Shown piece after piece: positions 17,614 through 25,693 of a DNA stretch of 64,000 nucleotides. The stretch's first letter is position 1. Each line of letters opens with the position of its first letter. A program made the translations under genes and the position numbers. The stretch covers positions 1 to 64,000 of the forward strand of contig NZ_JAUYAF010000019.1 in the NCBI RefSeq assembly GCF_030693625.1, written 5' to 3'. This DNA is from Phenylobacterium sp. GTDB taxonomy: Bacteria > Pseudomonadota > Alphaproteobacteria > Caulobacterales > Caulobacteraceae. The notes beneath the pieces were generated by a model. It did not search any database, was not told the DNA's origin, and worked only from the letters and a program-made list of their open reading frames with translations.

Positions 17614-18747
17614 TCAGCGAACCGGCGGCGGATAGTGGAGGCCGGGCTGCGGCGCGTTCCACAGGGCGTTGAGGCCGCGCTCCAGCTTGAGCGGCGAGCC
17701 CTGGCCCAGATTGCGGCGGAACACCTCGTCATAGGCGCCGACCTGTCGGATCGCCTGGAAGGCCCAGTCAGCCTTCAGGCCAAGCAAGGGACCAAGGTTC
17801 CCCTGGGCGCCCAGCAGGCGGCGCACGCGGGGGTCCTGCGAGTCGTCCCGCGCCTCAGCGACGTTGTCGGCTGTCAGCTCCAACTCCTCCCCCAGCATCA
17901 GGGCGTAGACGCTCCAGCGGACGATATCGGTCCAGGCGGGGTCGTCCTGACGCACCACCGGTCCCAGCGGCTCCTTGGAGATCACCGTGGGCAGGACCAC
18001 GTGGGCGTTGGGGTTGTTCATCAGCGATCGCGCCGAGGCCAGGGCCGAGACATCGGCGGTGTAGGCGTCGCAGCCCTCGCCCTGATAAGTCTCCCTGGCC
18101 TGCGCCTCGGACTCCGAAACGACAGCGCTGTATTTCAGGCCCCGGATCTTGAAGTAGTCGGCCAGATTCTGTTCGCTGGCGGTGCCGGCCTGGACACAGA
18201 TCCGCGCGCCGTTCAGCTCGTCGGCGCTGGCGAGCCCCAGCGCCTTGGGGGCGAGGAACCCCTGGCCGTCGAAATAGGTGACCGCCGGAAAGTCGAGCGC
18301 GCCTGCATCCCTGCCGAAGGTCCAGGAGGTGTTGCGCGACAGAATGTCGATCTTGCCCGACGACAAGGCCGCGAAGCGGTCCTGGGCGGGGATCGCGGTG
18401 AACCGGACCGCCTTGGCGTCCCCCAGCACCGCGGCTGCGACCGCGCGGCAGATGTCCACATCAAAGCCGCGCCAAGTCCCCTTGTCGTCTGGGAAGGCGA
18501 AGCCCGCGAGGCCCGCGTTGACGCCGCAGGCGAGGTAGCCACGCGCTCGAACGGCCGCGAGGGTCGGGCTGGCCTTGGCCTGTAGAACCTGGGTGGCCGG
18601 ATCGGCGGCCGTCGTGGTCACAGGCTGCGGTTTGGGCGCATCGCCAGCGTCGCCGCACGCGGCGAGGCACAGCAGGAGTCCAACGGCGGCGGTTCGGCGT
18701 AGCGCCTTGATCACAGACCTCACCAAGGTTCTAAGGAGTGCGGGCAT
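17614..18747 (-). CDS. amino-acid ABC transporter substrate-binding lipoprotein (AapJ-like)
   Basis: Periplasmic binding protein type 2 of about 377 residues. It starts with a signal peptide ending in a lipobox (LLLCLAACGD), unusual for AapJ-type proteins, which are normally free periplasmic. Family blocks include GFDVDICRAVAAAVLGD, DRFAALSSGKIDILSRNTSWT and RICVQAGTASEQN. No permease or ATPase genes are adjacent, so it is an orphan binding protein. Start at ATG 18747 gives a normal signal peptide; an upstream start at 18885 would overlap the divergent metC gene. Confidence 0.88.
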   Translation of the reverse strand: MPALLRTLVRSVIKALRRTAAVGLLLCLAACGDAGDAPKPQPVTTTAADPATQVLQAKASPTLAAVRARGYLACGVNAGLAGFAFPDDKGTWRGFDVDICRAVAAAVLGDAKAVRFTAIPAQDRFAALSSGKIDILSRNTSWTFGRDAGALDFPAVTYFDGQGFLAPKALGLASADELNGARICVQAGTASEQNLADYFKIRGLKYSAVVSESEAQARETYQGEGCDAYTADVSALASARSLMNNPNAHVVLPTVISKEPLGPVVRQDDPAWTDIVRWSVYALMLGEELELTADNVAEARDDSQDPRVRRLLGAQGNLGPLLGLKADWAFQAIRQVGAYDEVFRRNLGQGSPLKLERGLNALWNAPQPGLHYPPPVR

Positions 18748-18781
18748 TGTCGCCCCTGTTCGTTCCGAGCCGTCAAGCCGC

Positions 18782-19945
18782 ATGGCCGAAGAAACCCGCC
18801 TGATCCGCGCCGGCGCCGCGCCAAAGTCGCTGGCCAAGACCGTGGGGCCGCCGATCCAGAAGGGCTCCACCGTCCTCCTGCCCAACGCCGAGGCCCTCTA
18901 CGACGACGACAGCTTCATCACCTATGGCCGCCAGGGCCTCGCGGCCCACGACGCCCTGCGCGACGCGCTCGCCGAGATGGAGGGGGCTGCCTGCGTCTGC
19001 CTCTACCCCTCCGGCCTGGCGGCGCTGACCGGCGCCATGCTGGCGGTGCTGAGGGCCGGCGATGAAATTCTGGTGGTGGACAACATCTATAAGCCCACCC
19101 GGCGCTTCTGCGATCATGTGCTGCGGCGTTTCGGCGTGGCGGTCCGCTATTTCGATCCGCGCCAGAGCCCCCAGGATCTGGTCGGCGGCGCCAGCGACGC
19201 CGTGCGGCTGATCGTCATGGAGAGCCCCGGATCTCTCTCCTTCGAGATGCAGGACCTGGCCGCCATCGCCAGCCTGGCCCGCGCACGGGGCATCCTGACC
19301 CTTGCCGACAACACCTGGGGCGCCGGCTACCTGATCAAGCCCCTGGCTCACGGCGTGGACATCAGCGTCCAGGCCCTGACGAAGTATGTCGGCGGCCATT
19401 CCGACGTCTTCATGGGCTCGGCGGCGGCGACCGATCCGACCTTGGTAGGCCAGCTGGAGAACGGCATCGTCCACCTCGGCTGGGCCGTGGCGCCCGAGGA
19501 CGCCTACCAGATGCTGCGAGGCCTGCGCACCCTGCCCACCCGGTTGGCGAAACAGGGGGAAAGCGGCCTGACCATCGCCGCCTGGCTGCGTGATCAGCCG
19601 GAGGTGGCCGGCGTCCTGCACCCCGCCCTGCCCGGCTGTCCGGACCACGAGCTATGGAGGCGAGACTACAGCGGCGCCTGCGGCTTGTTCAGCTTCGTCT
19701 TCGGGCCTGCCCCCGAGGTGGCGGTGAACGCCTTCCTGGACGCCCTCGACCTGTTTGGCCTGGGCTTCTCCTGGGGCGGCTTCGAGAGCCTGGCCATCTC
19801 CTGCGATCCCCAGCTCGGCACGCGGAAGTTCCGCCATGACTACGGCGGCCCCTTGATGCGCCTGCACGTCGGGTTGGAGAACGCCGACGACCTGATGGCC
19901 GACCTGAAGAGGGGGCTGGAGGCCTTCCGCGCCGCGGGCGGCTAG
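18782..19945 (+). CDS. metC: cystathionine beta-lyase
   Basis: PLP enzyme of the Cys/Met metabolism family, 387 residues, cleaving cystathionine to homocysteine. Visible blocks are CLYPSGLAALTGAML, ADNTWGAGYLIKPL and the Schiff-base lysine in ALTKYVGGHSD, followed by FSWGGFESL, which in this family marks lyases acting on cystathionine. It is divergent from the binding protein with only 34 bp between the start codons. Together with cysK and sseA it makes the host stretch rich in sulfur-metabolism genes. Confidence 0.92.
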   Translation: MAEETRLIRAGAAPKSLAKTVGPPIQKGSTVLLPNAEALYDDDSFITYGRQGLAAHDALRDALAEMEGAACVCLYPSGLAALTGAMLAVLRAGDEILVVDNIYKPTRRFCDHVLRRFGVAVRYFDPRQSPQDLVGGASDAVRLIVMESPGSLSFEMQDLAAIASLARARGILTLADNTWGAGYLIKPLAHGVDISVQALTKYVGGHSDVFMGSAAATDPTLVGQLENGIVHLGWAVAPEDAYQMLRGLRTLPTRLAKQGESGLTIAAWLRDQPEVAGVLHPALPGCPDHELWRRDYSGACGLFSFVFGPAPEVAVNAFLDALDLFGLGFSWGGFESLAISCDPQLGTRKFRHDYGGPLMRLHVGLENADDLMADLKRGLEAFRAAGG

Positions 19946-19948
19946 CCC

Positions 19949-20025
19949 TGGCGCGCCCTGCAGGACTCGAACCTGCAACCGCCTGCTTAGAAGGCAGGTG
20001 CTCTATCCAGTTGAGCTAAGGGCGC
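19949..20025 (-). tRNA. tRNA-Arg(UCU), CCA encoded
   Basis: Read on the minus strand, a perfect 7-bp acceptor stem (GCGCCCT with AGGGCGC), D arm with AGCTCAACTGGATAGAGC, anticodon stem CTGCC/GGCAG-type with loop TTCTAAG (anticodon TCT), and T arm GGTTCGAGTCC. The CCA tail is encoded at 19951-19949 after discriminator G. Its 3' end faces metC, so an element integrated at its 3' end would lie to the left, where none is seen. Confidence 0.97.
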
Positions 20026-20155
20026 TAATTTTCACAAGGCGTTGCTGGATAAGGGGTTGCGGGTGCACCAGCAAGGAAACATTCTGAGACCGTCTGACTC
20101 GCGATTTCCCCACCGTCTGACTCCCGTTCGGCGGGCGTTCTAAAACCTCCCCAGC

Positions 20156-20407
20156 TTGGTGGTGTCTCAGTTCGAAATCGGCCCGCGTTTGCAAGCATTC
20201 CTCCTAGACCACGTCCACGCCCTGGCGCTGTTCTTCTTCCACTACAATTTCGTGCGCCAGCATAAGTCGCTCAACAAGCTGACGCCTGCGATGGCTGCTG
20301 GCGTTGCCGACAAGCTGTGGTCGCTGGAAGATATTGCGGAGAAGATCGAGGCTGACCGTACCGCCCCCGGCAAGCGTGGACCTTACAAGAAGCGGGTTGC
20401 TGCCTAG
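20156..20407 (+). pseudogene. C-terminal fragment of an IS1-like transposase
   Basis: About 80 codons ending FFHYNFVRQHKSLNKLTPAMAAGVADKLWSLEDIAEKI, the tail I know from DDE transposases of IS1-like elements with an HYNF-R-HK-TPAMAAG signature. Everything upstream (HTH and the catalytic Asp residues) is missing: the frame opens inside the left inverted repeat. It is the internal remnant of the deletion derivative that spans 20158-20708, and the open frame through the repeat is fortuitous. Confidence 0.8.
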
Positions 20408-20708
20408 CGTGGCAGTCCATCGATATAAACGTCCACGGAAATCTTACCGCGCCCCGGCTCCATCCGAATGCCCGAGCCCGGCGAAGTCCGCAGATAGTCA
20501 GCCGCGTCGTCAAGCGAAGTGAACTTAATAGGCCCGGTGTTTTGGGCGTGCGGAAAGCACACGTAGACCCCTTCAGAATTTCGCTCGGCGCGCTTTGTGA
20601 CGCGCCCCGCCTTAATTTGCTCAATTCGCCCGACTGGCATTCGCCGCCCCCGTGATCCGAGACCACATTAGGACAGAGCGAGCATCAATTTCAAACTGAG
20701 ACACCACC
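20158..20708 (+). mobile_element. IS1-like deletion derivative (551 bp) with passenger ORF
   Basis: The ends are inverted repeats of 23 bp with two mismatches (left begins GGTGGTGTCTCAGTT; right is 20686-20708). They are flanked by an exact 9-bp direct repeat CCCCAGCTT at 20149-20157 and 20709-20717, the target-site duplication. IS1-family elements begin GGT and make 8-9 bp duplications, which fits. Inside are only the last 80 or so codons of a transposase and an oppositely oriented 78-residue ORF, so the element has lost its transposase core and could move only in trans. Confidence 0.85.
20404..20640 (-). CDS. passenger hypothetical protein in the IS derivative
   Basis: A 78-residue protein (starts MPVGRIEQIKAG) with a charged N-terminus and a DDAADYLRTSPGSGIRMEPG core. 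It lies entirely between the inverted repeats and overlaps the transposase remnant by 4 bp in convergent orientation. A short passenger gene inside an otherwise dead IS would be carried to new sites if a transposase acted in trans. Base composition is less GC-rich than the host genes. No family recognised. Confidence 0.5.
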   Translation of the reverse strand: MPVGRIEQIKAGRVTKRAERNSEGVYVCFPHAQNTGPIKFTSLDDAADYLRTSPGSGIRMEPGRGKISVDVYIDGLPR

Positions 20709-20790
20709 CCCCAGCTTGCGAGAACATTAGCAGAACATTCCGCTAGACTCCTTCGCTGCCCCGGCTCTAGGAATTTCGCCGGAGGTCAAC

Positions 20791-20970
20791 ATGCACGCCA
20801 ACGATAACACTGCCCGCCCGCCTGAACTTGTCCCCATCATCGGCGTCCTAGGTGAGGGCGGCGTCGTCACCCTGGTGCGCCCGGGTTTCAATCTGAGAGC
20901 GGCGACGGCCGCCCTGCGCACCAAGCCGCGGCTACGGCTGGTAGGCGACGACATCCCAACGGGGCTGTAG
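20791..20970 (+). CDS. small hypothetical protein (59 aa)
   Basis: ATG with a good GGAGG Shine-Dalgarno 5 bases upstream; product of 59 residues starting MHANDNTARPPELVP, with a glycine-rich middle (GVLGEGGVV) and an Arg/Thr-rich C-terminal part. It heads a run of four short plus-strand genes with tiny gaps or overlaps (20791-21750). Not recognised. The strong ribosome-binding site and the tandem arrangement are the support. Confidence 0.55.
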   Translation: MHANDNTARPPELVPIIGVLGEGGVVTLVRPGFNLRAATAALRTKPRLRLVGDDIPTGL

Positions 20971-20974
20971 CCAG

Positions 20975-21196
20975 GTGGCAACGCAAGTCCGAGAGATCGA
21001 GCGCCGGACCGACGTCGGCGGCAAGACGCTCTACTTCATGATCAAGTCAGGCAGTCGTAGCCGCCAGCACAAGTTCTTCGAGCCCGGCGAGGTGCCAGAC
21101 TTTGAGGGCGACAGCGCCTGGTTTGAAATCGAGGCTCGCGGGGGTCGGTCCCACTGGAAGGTGCTTCGCCAAGTTGAGCCGCCGGCAGGGCGGTGA
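20975..21196 (+). CDS. small hypothetical protein (73 aa)
   Basis: GTG start four bases after the preceding stop. The product (starts MATQVREIERRTD) is charged, with a middle rich in Gly/Ser/Arg (IKSGSRSRQHKFFEPGEVPDF) and a plausible beta-rich C-terminal half (AWFEIEARGGRSHWKVLRQVE). Second of four short genes in tandem. No family recognised. Confidence 0.55.
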   Translation: MATQVREIERRTDVGGKTLYFMIKSGSRSRQHKFFEPGEVPDFEGDSAWFEIEARGGRSHWKVLRQVEPPAGR

Positions 21197-21199
21197 CCT

Positions 21200-21550
21200 G
21201 TGGGCACGCGCAATCCGGACCGTGTCCCCCTGCATATGCGCCGGGCGAAGTGCGAAACTGTCGTCCAGATGATCGAGCAGCGCTGGGACGTGCTGTCCAA
21301 GTGTATGAGTTGCAGCCTGATCATGCAGGTGGACCTGAGGGTGATCGCCAGGGTGAAGGGGCCGACCTATTCCCTCTGGGACAGGTCAGCTCGCTGCAAG
21401 CGCCTCCACTGCTGCGGGGTAGTCCGCTTCAAGGCTAAGTCGCCTGACATGTCCTGGCACGAGCATCTGCGAAGCTTCGACCGGCCCGAGTCTGTCCCCG
21501 CTTGGCTGGAAAACCAGACCGCCAAGGCCAGCAAGGGTCCGAAACGATGA
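21200..21550 (+). CDS. cysteine-rich hypothetical protein, zinc-binding candidate
   Basis: 116 residues from a GTG start. Cysteines occur as CMSC in the N-terminal half and as CKRLHCC about 30 residues on, a spacing that could make a zinc ribbon. The rest is basic and amphipathic (WHEHLRSFDRPESVPAW). The stop overlaps the next start (ATGA). It resembles the small zinc-ribbon proteins often found in phage and plasmid accessory regions, but I cannot name it. Confidence 0.6.
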   Translation: MGTRNPDRVPLHMRRAKCETVVQMIEQRWDVLSKCMSCSLIMQVDLRVIARVKGPTYSLWDRSARCKRLHCCGVVRFKAKSPDMSWHEHLRSFDRPESVPAWLENQTAKASKGPKR

Positions 21551-21750
21551 TGATGTTTCAGACCCTGCACCGGATGATGGGCGGCTCGGAGACCCTGAAG
21601 ATGGCGTGCGAGGAGTGCGGCCATGAGGCGGCGTGGACCTCGGCTCAAGCGAAGGAGCGCCTCGGGCCCGACGCCACACCGATGGATGTCCGGCACCGGC
21701 TGGTCTGCAGTTCCTGCGGCGTCGGGGGGCGCGTCCGAGTGTGGATATGA
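21547..21750 (+). CDS. zinc-ribbon small protein (67 aa)
   Basis: Starts at the first of three consecutive ATG codons (overlapping the previous stop) and holds two CxxC pairs, CEECGHE and CSSCGVGG, about 34 residues apart, the layout of a four-cysteine zinc ribbon. The segment between them (AQAKERLGPDATPMDV) could form the connecting helix. Likely DNA- or protein-binding, by analogy only. Last gene of the small tandem run. Confidence 0.65.
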   Translation: MMMFQTLHRMMGGSETLKMACEECGHEAAWTSAQAKERLGPDATPMDVRHRLVCSSCGVGGRVRVWI

Positions 21751-21990
21751 TGACCTTGGACCACTTGCCCCATCGCCGGCTGCGAAGGCGACCGACAAGC
21801 GGACTCTCAGAAGTTCAGCAACGGATGGGATTCTCACCGCTGACCTGCGGCCCAGAACCGGACCTTCGATCGACAGCCACGCCGCCGGGCCGCCGGGACT
21901 CAAATTTTAGATTTGCCCAATAGACCGTGCCCACCTGCTGATGGACGTAGCAAAGTCCAGTTGCAACGCCCGCCCTATTTTCCAAACGTC

Positions 21991-22467
21991 CTACTCGTCA
22001 ACCTCGCCGTCGTCCTTAAGGTAGAGCTTCGCATACGGATCTTCCTTCACGTCCTTTTCCAACCACTCGGCGGCCCACGCCTTCGGCAGCCCCCTACTAA
22101 TGATCTGGTAGGTCGCCGCCTCAATCGCCTGCATCTCGTCGTAGACGGCCATCACAATCTGACTCCGCGTATTCACGCCAGCCTTCTTCGCAATCGCCCT
22201 CACATAAACCTTGGCCCCGTTCTCGGTGACCCCGAACCTACTGGCGATGTCGGAATTACCCCTGCCCGCCATCAGCATCTGCAGCGCGGCGTGCTGCTTC
22301 GTCGTCAATCTCGTTAGCAGTCCGGCCGCAACACTCGCGGCAGCAGGCGCACCTCCTTCGCTGCGCCTCTGCATCAGGGCCGCAATCATCTGCTGCTGGC
22401 TATCGACCGTCTGTTCCAGCCGCGCGATCCGCTGCTCAAGGGCCGCGTTACCTTTGGATTCCGCCAT
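21991..22467 (-). CDS. LuxR-type HTH protein with N-terminal coiled coil
   Basis: 158 residues from ATG 22467. The first 40 residues look like a coiled coil (AALEQRIARLEQTVDSQQQMIAALM), then a GerE/LuxR-type helix-turn-helix (LTTKQHAALQMLMAGRGNSDIASRFGVTENGAKVYVRAIAKKAG, with the family's LT-x-x-Q...N-x-x-IA...V spacing), and a C-terminal acidic tail (KDDGEVDE). There is no receiver domain, so it probably oligomerises through the coiled coil and regulates without phosphorylation. Possible regulator of the accessory genes. Confidence 0.75.
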   Translation of the reverse strand: MAESKGNAALEQRIARLEQTVDSQQQMIAALMQRRSEGGAPAAASVAAGLLTRLTTKQHAALQMLMAGRGNSDIASRFGVTENGAKVYVRAIAKKAGVNTRSQIVMAVYDEMQAIEAATYQIISRGLPKAWAAEWLEKDVKEDPYAKLYLKDDGEVDE

Positions 22468-22614
22468 ATTTCGTCCGTCCTTCTTGCGGCAGGGAGCCAA
22501 CCACCACGGCCATCCCCCCCGATAGCTGTCTCAAATAGGCGACAGATACCCAAAGTGCAAGAATCAGAAACCATAGGGATCAGAAACACACCTTAAGATG
22601 AGCAAATTCGCGTT

Positions 22615-22727
22615 CGTCTGACCCTAAAGGTGGCTCGAGCTCGGGTCAGACGACAACATTGTCGGAGCCCATCTCGGGCGAGGACATGCGGTAGTGGCTC
22701 ATCCTCCAGGGTGTAGGAGGATGAGCC
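22615..22727. other. two strong hairpins in a gene-free stretch
   Basis: First hairpin: CGTCTGACCC (22615-22624) with GGGTCAGACG (22643-22652). Second: GGCTCATCCTCC (22696-22707) with GGAGGATGAGCC (22716-22727), 8-base loop. They lie between the LuxR-type gene and the 3' end of a lipoprotein gene. Neither has a T-run, so they are not ordinary terminators; the second follows the lipoprotein stop on the minus strand and could still end or stabilise that transcript. Confidence 0.6.
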
Positions 22728-22750
22728 GGTCGTGGTCGTCCCTGGGTGCG

Positions 22751-23110
22751 TTATTGGCCCAGCTGGCAGCGGTTGAGTTCGAGGTTGTAGGCGTTCTGCG
22801 CGTGGACGTTGGGGCGGGTCTCGGAGGTGCAGGTCGCCTGGCCGTAGCCGGTGGCGTTACAGGTGGCCGTCGACCTGGTCGGGATGAGGGCTTCGAGGCG
22901 CCGGCGCTCAGCCTCAGCCCTGGCCTCGCAGTTGAGGGCGGGTCTGGGGGCTGGGTAGGTGATGGGGGCGGGGGTGGAGGCCGGGTAGGCTGGCATAGAC
23001 GGGTAGAGGGAGGAGATAGGCTCCGCCAACTGCGGGCCATAGCAGCCGGTTAGGAGGAGCGGTAGGAAAAGGAAGAGGAAAGCCGAGCTGCATTTTGCGC
23101 TTGGGTTCAT
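22751..23110 (-). CDS. putative lipoprotein, proline-rich
   Basis: 119 residues from ATG 23110. Signal peptide with lipobox (LFLPLLLTGC), then a Pro/Ala/Tyr-rich linker (SMPAYPASTPAPITYPAPRP) and a short helical C-terminal part containing four further cysteines (LNCEARAEAERRR, TATCNATGYGQATCTSE, ELNRCQLGQ). Inferred to be an envelope lipoprotein. It faces away from tRNA-Val and ends just before a strong hairpin. Not recognised. Confidence 0.7.
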   Translation of the reverse strand: MNPSAKCSSAFLFLFLPLLLTGCYGPQLAEPISSLYPSMPAYPASTPAPITYPAPRPALNCEARAEAERRRLEALIPTRSTATCNATGYGQATCTSETRPNVHAQNAYNLELNRCQLGQ

Positions 23111-23295
23111 GTGCGGAATCCGAATGATACCTGGGTCGGCCCAGACGAAGACCAATACTCAGCGCACAACAGGCGCTTGAGCAATCCTCAAACTCGACGT
23201 CAACGCGAAACGGGATCAATCCCCGCCCAGGTTGCGTCTGGCCCTGATAAATCGAGTTACGTCTGAGGGCGGATGACGCACGTGACACTCAGACG

Positions 23296-23370
23296 TGGTG
23301 GACGCGGCAGGGATTGAACCTGCGACCCTCCCCGTGTGAAGGGGATGCTCTCCCGCTTAGCTACGCGTCC
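23296..23370 (-). tRNA. tRNA-Val(CAC), CCA encoded
   Basis: Minus strand; 7-bp acceptor stem GGACGCG with CGCGTCC, discriminator A, encoded CCA (23298-23296), D arm TAGCTAAGCGGGAGAGC, anticodon stem-loop CCCC-TTCACAC-GGGG with anticodon CAC, and T arm GCAGGTTCAATCCCTGC. The 3' end faces left, toward the accessory strip. tRNA genes of this kind are common integration targets, but no second copy of the 3' end was found in this window. Confidence 0.96.
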
Positions 23371-23433
23371 ATACCACAACCTAACCAGAGAGCCCCACTC
23401 GTGTAACGAGTTGCTCCTTTGGACAACTACGTG

Positions 23434-23625
23434 CGGTTCAATTGAACCGTCGCGCATTAGAATTCCGCAGTACCGATAGATCTTTAAGGCCCGCAACCCC
23501 GCTCGGTGTGAACGAAATTCCCTAGTATCTAAGAGACACCCTAAAGACACCCCTTATATATCGTTCGGTATCAACTAACCCTTTACTCACCACCAAATAC
23601 GGTTCACATCGGTTCAATTGAACCA
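23434..23625. promoter_or_regulatory. repeated palindromes GGTTCAATTGAACC (operator candidates)
   Basis: A perfect 16-bp palindrome CGGTTCAATTGAACCG at 23434-23449 and a 14-bp copy GGTTCAATTGAACC at 23611-23624, preceded by a half-site CGGTTCA at 23600-23606. Between them is a duplicated GACACCC (about 23536 and 23547). The stretch 23371-23872 holds no convincing gene. Two identical long palindromes about 176 bp apart suggest a dimeric regulator that could loop DNA between tRNA-Val and the TPR gene. Confidence 0.6.
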
Positions 23626-23872
23626 GGGCACCTCACTACCAAACCAGCGCGGGTGCTGCCCAGAGCAAGTGCATTAATCTGACGTTTGGCTCCTAGACGG
23701 CCTTGGATCGGCAGGACCGTGGATTGCGATCGCCGCATCGCCATGAGCGGACATTCCCAACGGGTGAGGTGGGTGGATTGCAGACGCGAGCGCCCAATGC
23801 AGTCCAAGCTCAGCCGTTGACGTTTCCCCCCTAGTCGAACACCGTTACGGCTGCGGTTTGGGGGCTGCGCTC

Positions 23873-25693
23873 ATGGCGGACGGAATGACGACGCCGCGGG
23901 CGAAACGCTCGCGAAAGGCACGCCCGCCCACTACGCCCGATCCTATCGAGATCGCAATGGAGGCGGAGGCGGAGGGCCGCTCACCTGAAGGCATTGCCTA
24001 TCGGGTGCTGGAAAAGCAGGAGCGGCTGATCGGCTGGCAGATAGCTTCTGAGCGGGCCGGGTTCGCCCTGAGGGTGCTGACCGGGCTCGCTGGGCTGGCA
24101 GCCGCAACGGCGCTGAGCGTCATGGCCTGGCAGGCTAGCCGGTCGGATGGGCTCGTCGTGGAGGCCTTCTCCGTACCCCCGGCGCTGGTCTCGCGCGGCG
24201 CGACCGGCGAGGTGGTGGCGCGCGGCGTACTGGACCGGCTGGGCGAGCTGGACCGGGCCGCCAACTCGCTGCAATCGGTGCGCATTGCTGACGCCTGGAC
24301 CCAGGACACCAAGATCGAGGTGGCCCAGACCGGCGTCTCGCTGGACGACGTGCAGCGCCTGTTACGGCGCTGGCTGGGCCACGAGACCCACCTGACCGGC
24401 GAGGTGGTGCAGACGGCCACGGGAGTTCGCATCACGGCGCGGACCGGCGTGGGCCGTACGGTGACGGCGGAAGGCTCAGCCGAGCAGCTGCCGGAGCTCG
24501 CTAGACAGACGGGCGAGGCGTTGTTCCGCCAGGCACGGCCGGTGCAGTATGCGGAATACCTCTACCGAGGGGGGCGCTGGGCTGAGGCCAAGCCGCTACT
24601 CGCCCAGGTGCTGCAGACCAGTGATGATCCGCTGACACGGGCGGCGGCCGCAAATGCCCTGGGCGCGATCACCGCCTACTCAGAGTTCCGACCCGCTGAA
24701 GGCATCGAGTGGTTCCGCCAGGCGGCCGAGGGTCCGAACCGGCTGCTAGGGGCGATCGCCCTGCGGGACGCCGCCAGCGTTGCAGATGCGCTGGGGCATA
24801 ACCGAGAGAGCATCGTCCTCACCCGGCTGGCGCTCAAGCGGCTTGGCCACGAGCCCGGGGCTGTCGCGGACTGGTACCGGGCGGGCATTCGCGCCACGCT
24901 GGCCGCATCAGAATTCGACTATCACACGGCTTCGCGGCTGCTGCGGCCCTACGTGGGGCGCGCCAACGCCGGTTCGACCGGCGTCTATCGTGCCACCTAC
25001 GCGTCCTATCTGGCCGCCCTGCACGAAACTACGGCCGCGCGGCGGCTCGCCGTGACGCCGTATCCGCTGATAGAGCTGAGTTCGGAAAACTGGCCCGTGA
25101 CGCTCGCCATCGCACGTGCAGCGCGCGCACAAGGCGATGCAAGTCCGCGGATACTGGCGCTGGAAGCGTTCTCGCTGGTTCAACTGGGCCAGCCGGAGGC
25201 CGCGAAAAAGGTAATTGCGACGACGCCGGTGGACTGCTTCTTCTGCGCCCTGACCCGGGCGATGATCTTGTCACGCCAGGGGGATGCCGTCGGAGCCGAG
25301 CAGGCGTTCCGCACGGCGGAACTGCTCTATCCGGGGCAGATCAACACCCTGCTGTACTGGGGCCGCGAGCGGTTGGGGCGGGGCGACGCCCAAGGTGCGC
25401 TTCAGGTGTTCCGTCGCGCGGAGAAGCTCGCGCCGCGCTTCGCTGATCCGGCGGCCTGGTCGGGTGAGGCCCTGCTCGCCTTAGGCGACGACAAGGCCGC
25501 CGAGGAGGCCTTTCGCAAGGCGCAGCCGCTCGCCCCCCGCTGGGGCCGCCTGCACCTGAAGTGGGGCGAGGCGCTGGCCAAGCTGGGGAAGACCGCCGAA
25601 GCCAAGGCGAAGTTTTCCCAGGCAGCCGCCCTCGACCTCACGTCGGCGGAACGGGCCGAGTTGCAAAACGTGACCCGAAAGCGGACCAACTAG
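23873..25693 (+). CDS. TPR-repeat membrane protein
   Basis: 606 residues from ATG 23873. A basic cytoplasmic N-terminus (about 60 residues), one membrane span (ALRVLTGLAGLAAATALSVMAW), then a periplasmic part: an unknown domain (about 95-225, SVPPALVSRGATGEVVARGVLDRL) and a long TPR-like array to the C-terminus (YLYRGGRWAEAKPLLAQVLQ, AEQAFRTAELLYPG, ALQVFRRAEKLAPR, AEEAFRKAQPLAP). I recall similar anchor-plus-TPR proteins in Caulobacterales, some with an N-terminal DNA-binding domain, which this one lacks. Role unknown; probably a scaffold. High GC, host-like. Confidence 0.8.
   Translation: MADGMTTPRAKRSRKARPPTTPDPIEIAMEAEAEGRSPEGIAYRVLEKQERLIGWQIASERAGFALRVLTGLAGLAAATALSVMAWQASRSDGLVVEAFSVPPALVSRGATGEVVARGVLDRLGELDRAANSLQSVRIADAWTQDTKIEVAQTGVSLDDVQRLLRRWLGHETHLTGEVVQTATGVRITARTGVGRTVTAEGSAEQLPELARQTGEALFRQARPVQYAEYLYRGGRWAEAKPLLAQVLQTSDDPLTRAAAANALGAITAYSEFRPAEGIEWFRQAAEGPNRLLGAIALRDAASVADALGHNRESIVLTRLALKRLGHEPGAVADWYRAGIRATLAASEFDYHTASRLLRPYVGRANAGSTGVYRATYASYLAALHETTAARRLAVTPYPLIELSSENWPVTLAIARAARAQGDASPRILALEAFSLVQLGQPEAAKKVIATTPVDCFFCALTRAMILSRQGDAVGAEQAFRTAELLYPGQINTLLYWGRERLGRGDAQGALQVFRRAEKLAPRFADPAAWSGEALLALGDDKAAEEAFRKAQPLAPRWGRLHLKWGEALAKLGKTAEAKAKFSQAAALDLTSAERAELQNVTRKRTN

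Noticed and set aside
19949..20025. tRNA-Arg as the integration site of the prophage
   Set aside because: Its 3' end points to metC on the left and its 5' end faces the accessory strip; no duplicate of the tRNA 3' end is visible, and the prophage starts about 7 kb away.
23296..23370. tRNA-Val as attB of the prophage
   Set aside because: The 3' end faces left, away from the prophage. No repeat of it was found in this window, so att cannot be set.
23604..23807. 67-codon minus-strand ORF over the palindrome region
   Set aside because: No Shine-Dalgarno, no coherent composition, and it overlaps the repeated palindromes, which look regulatory.
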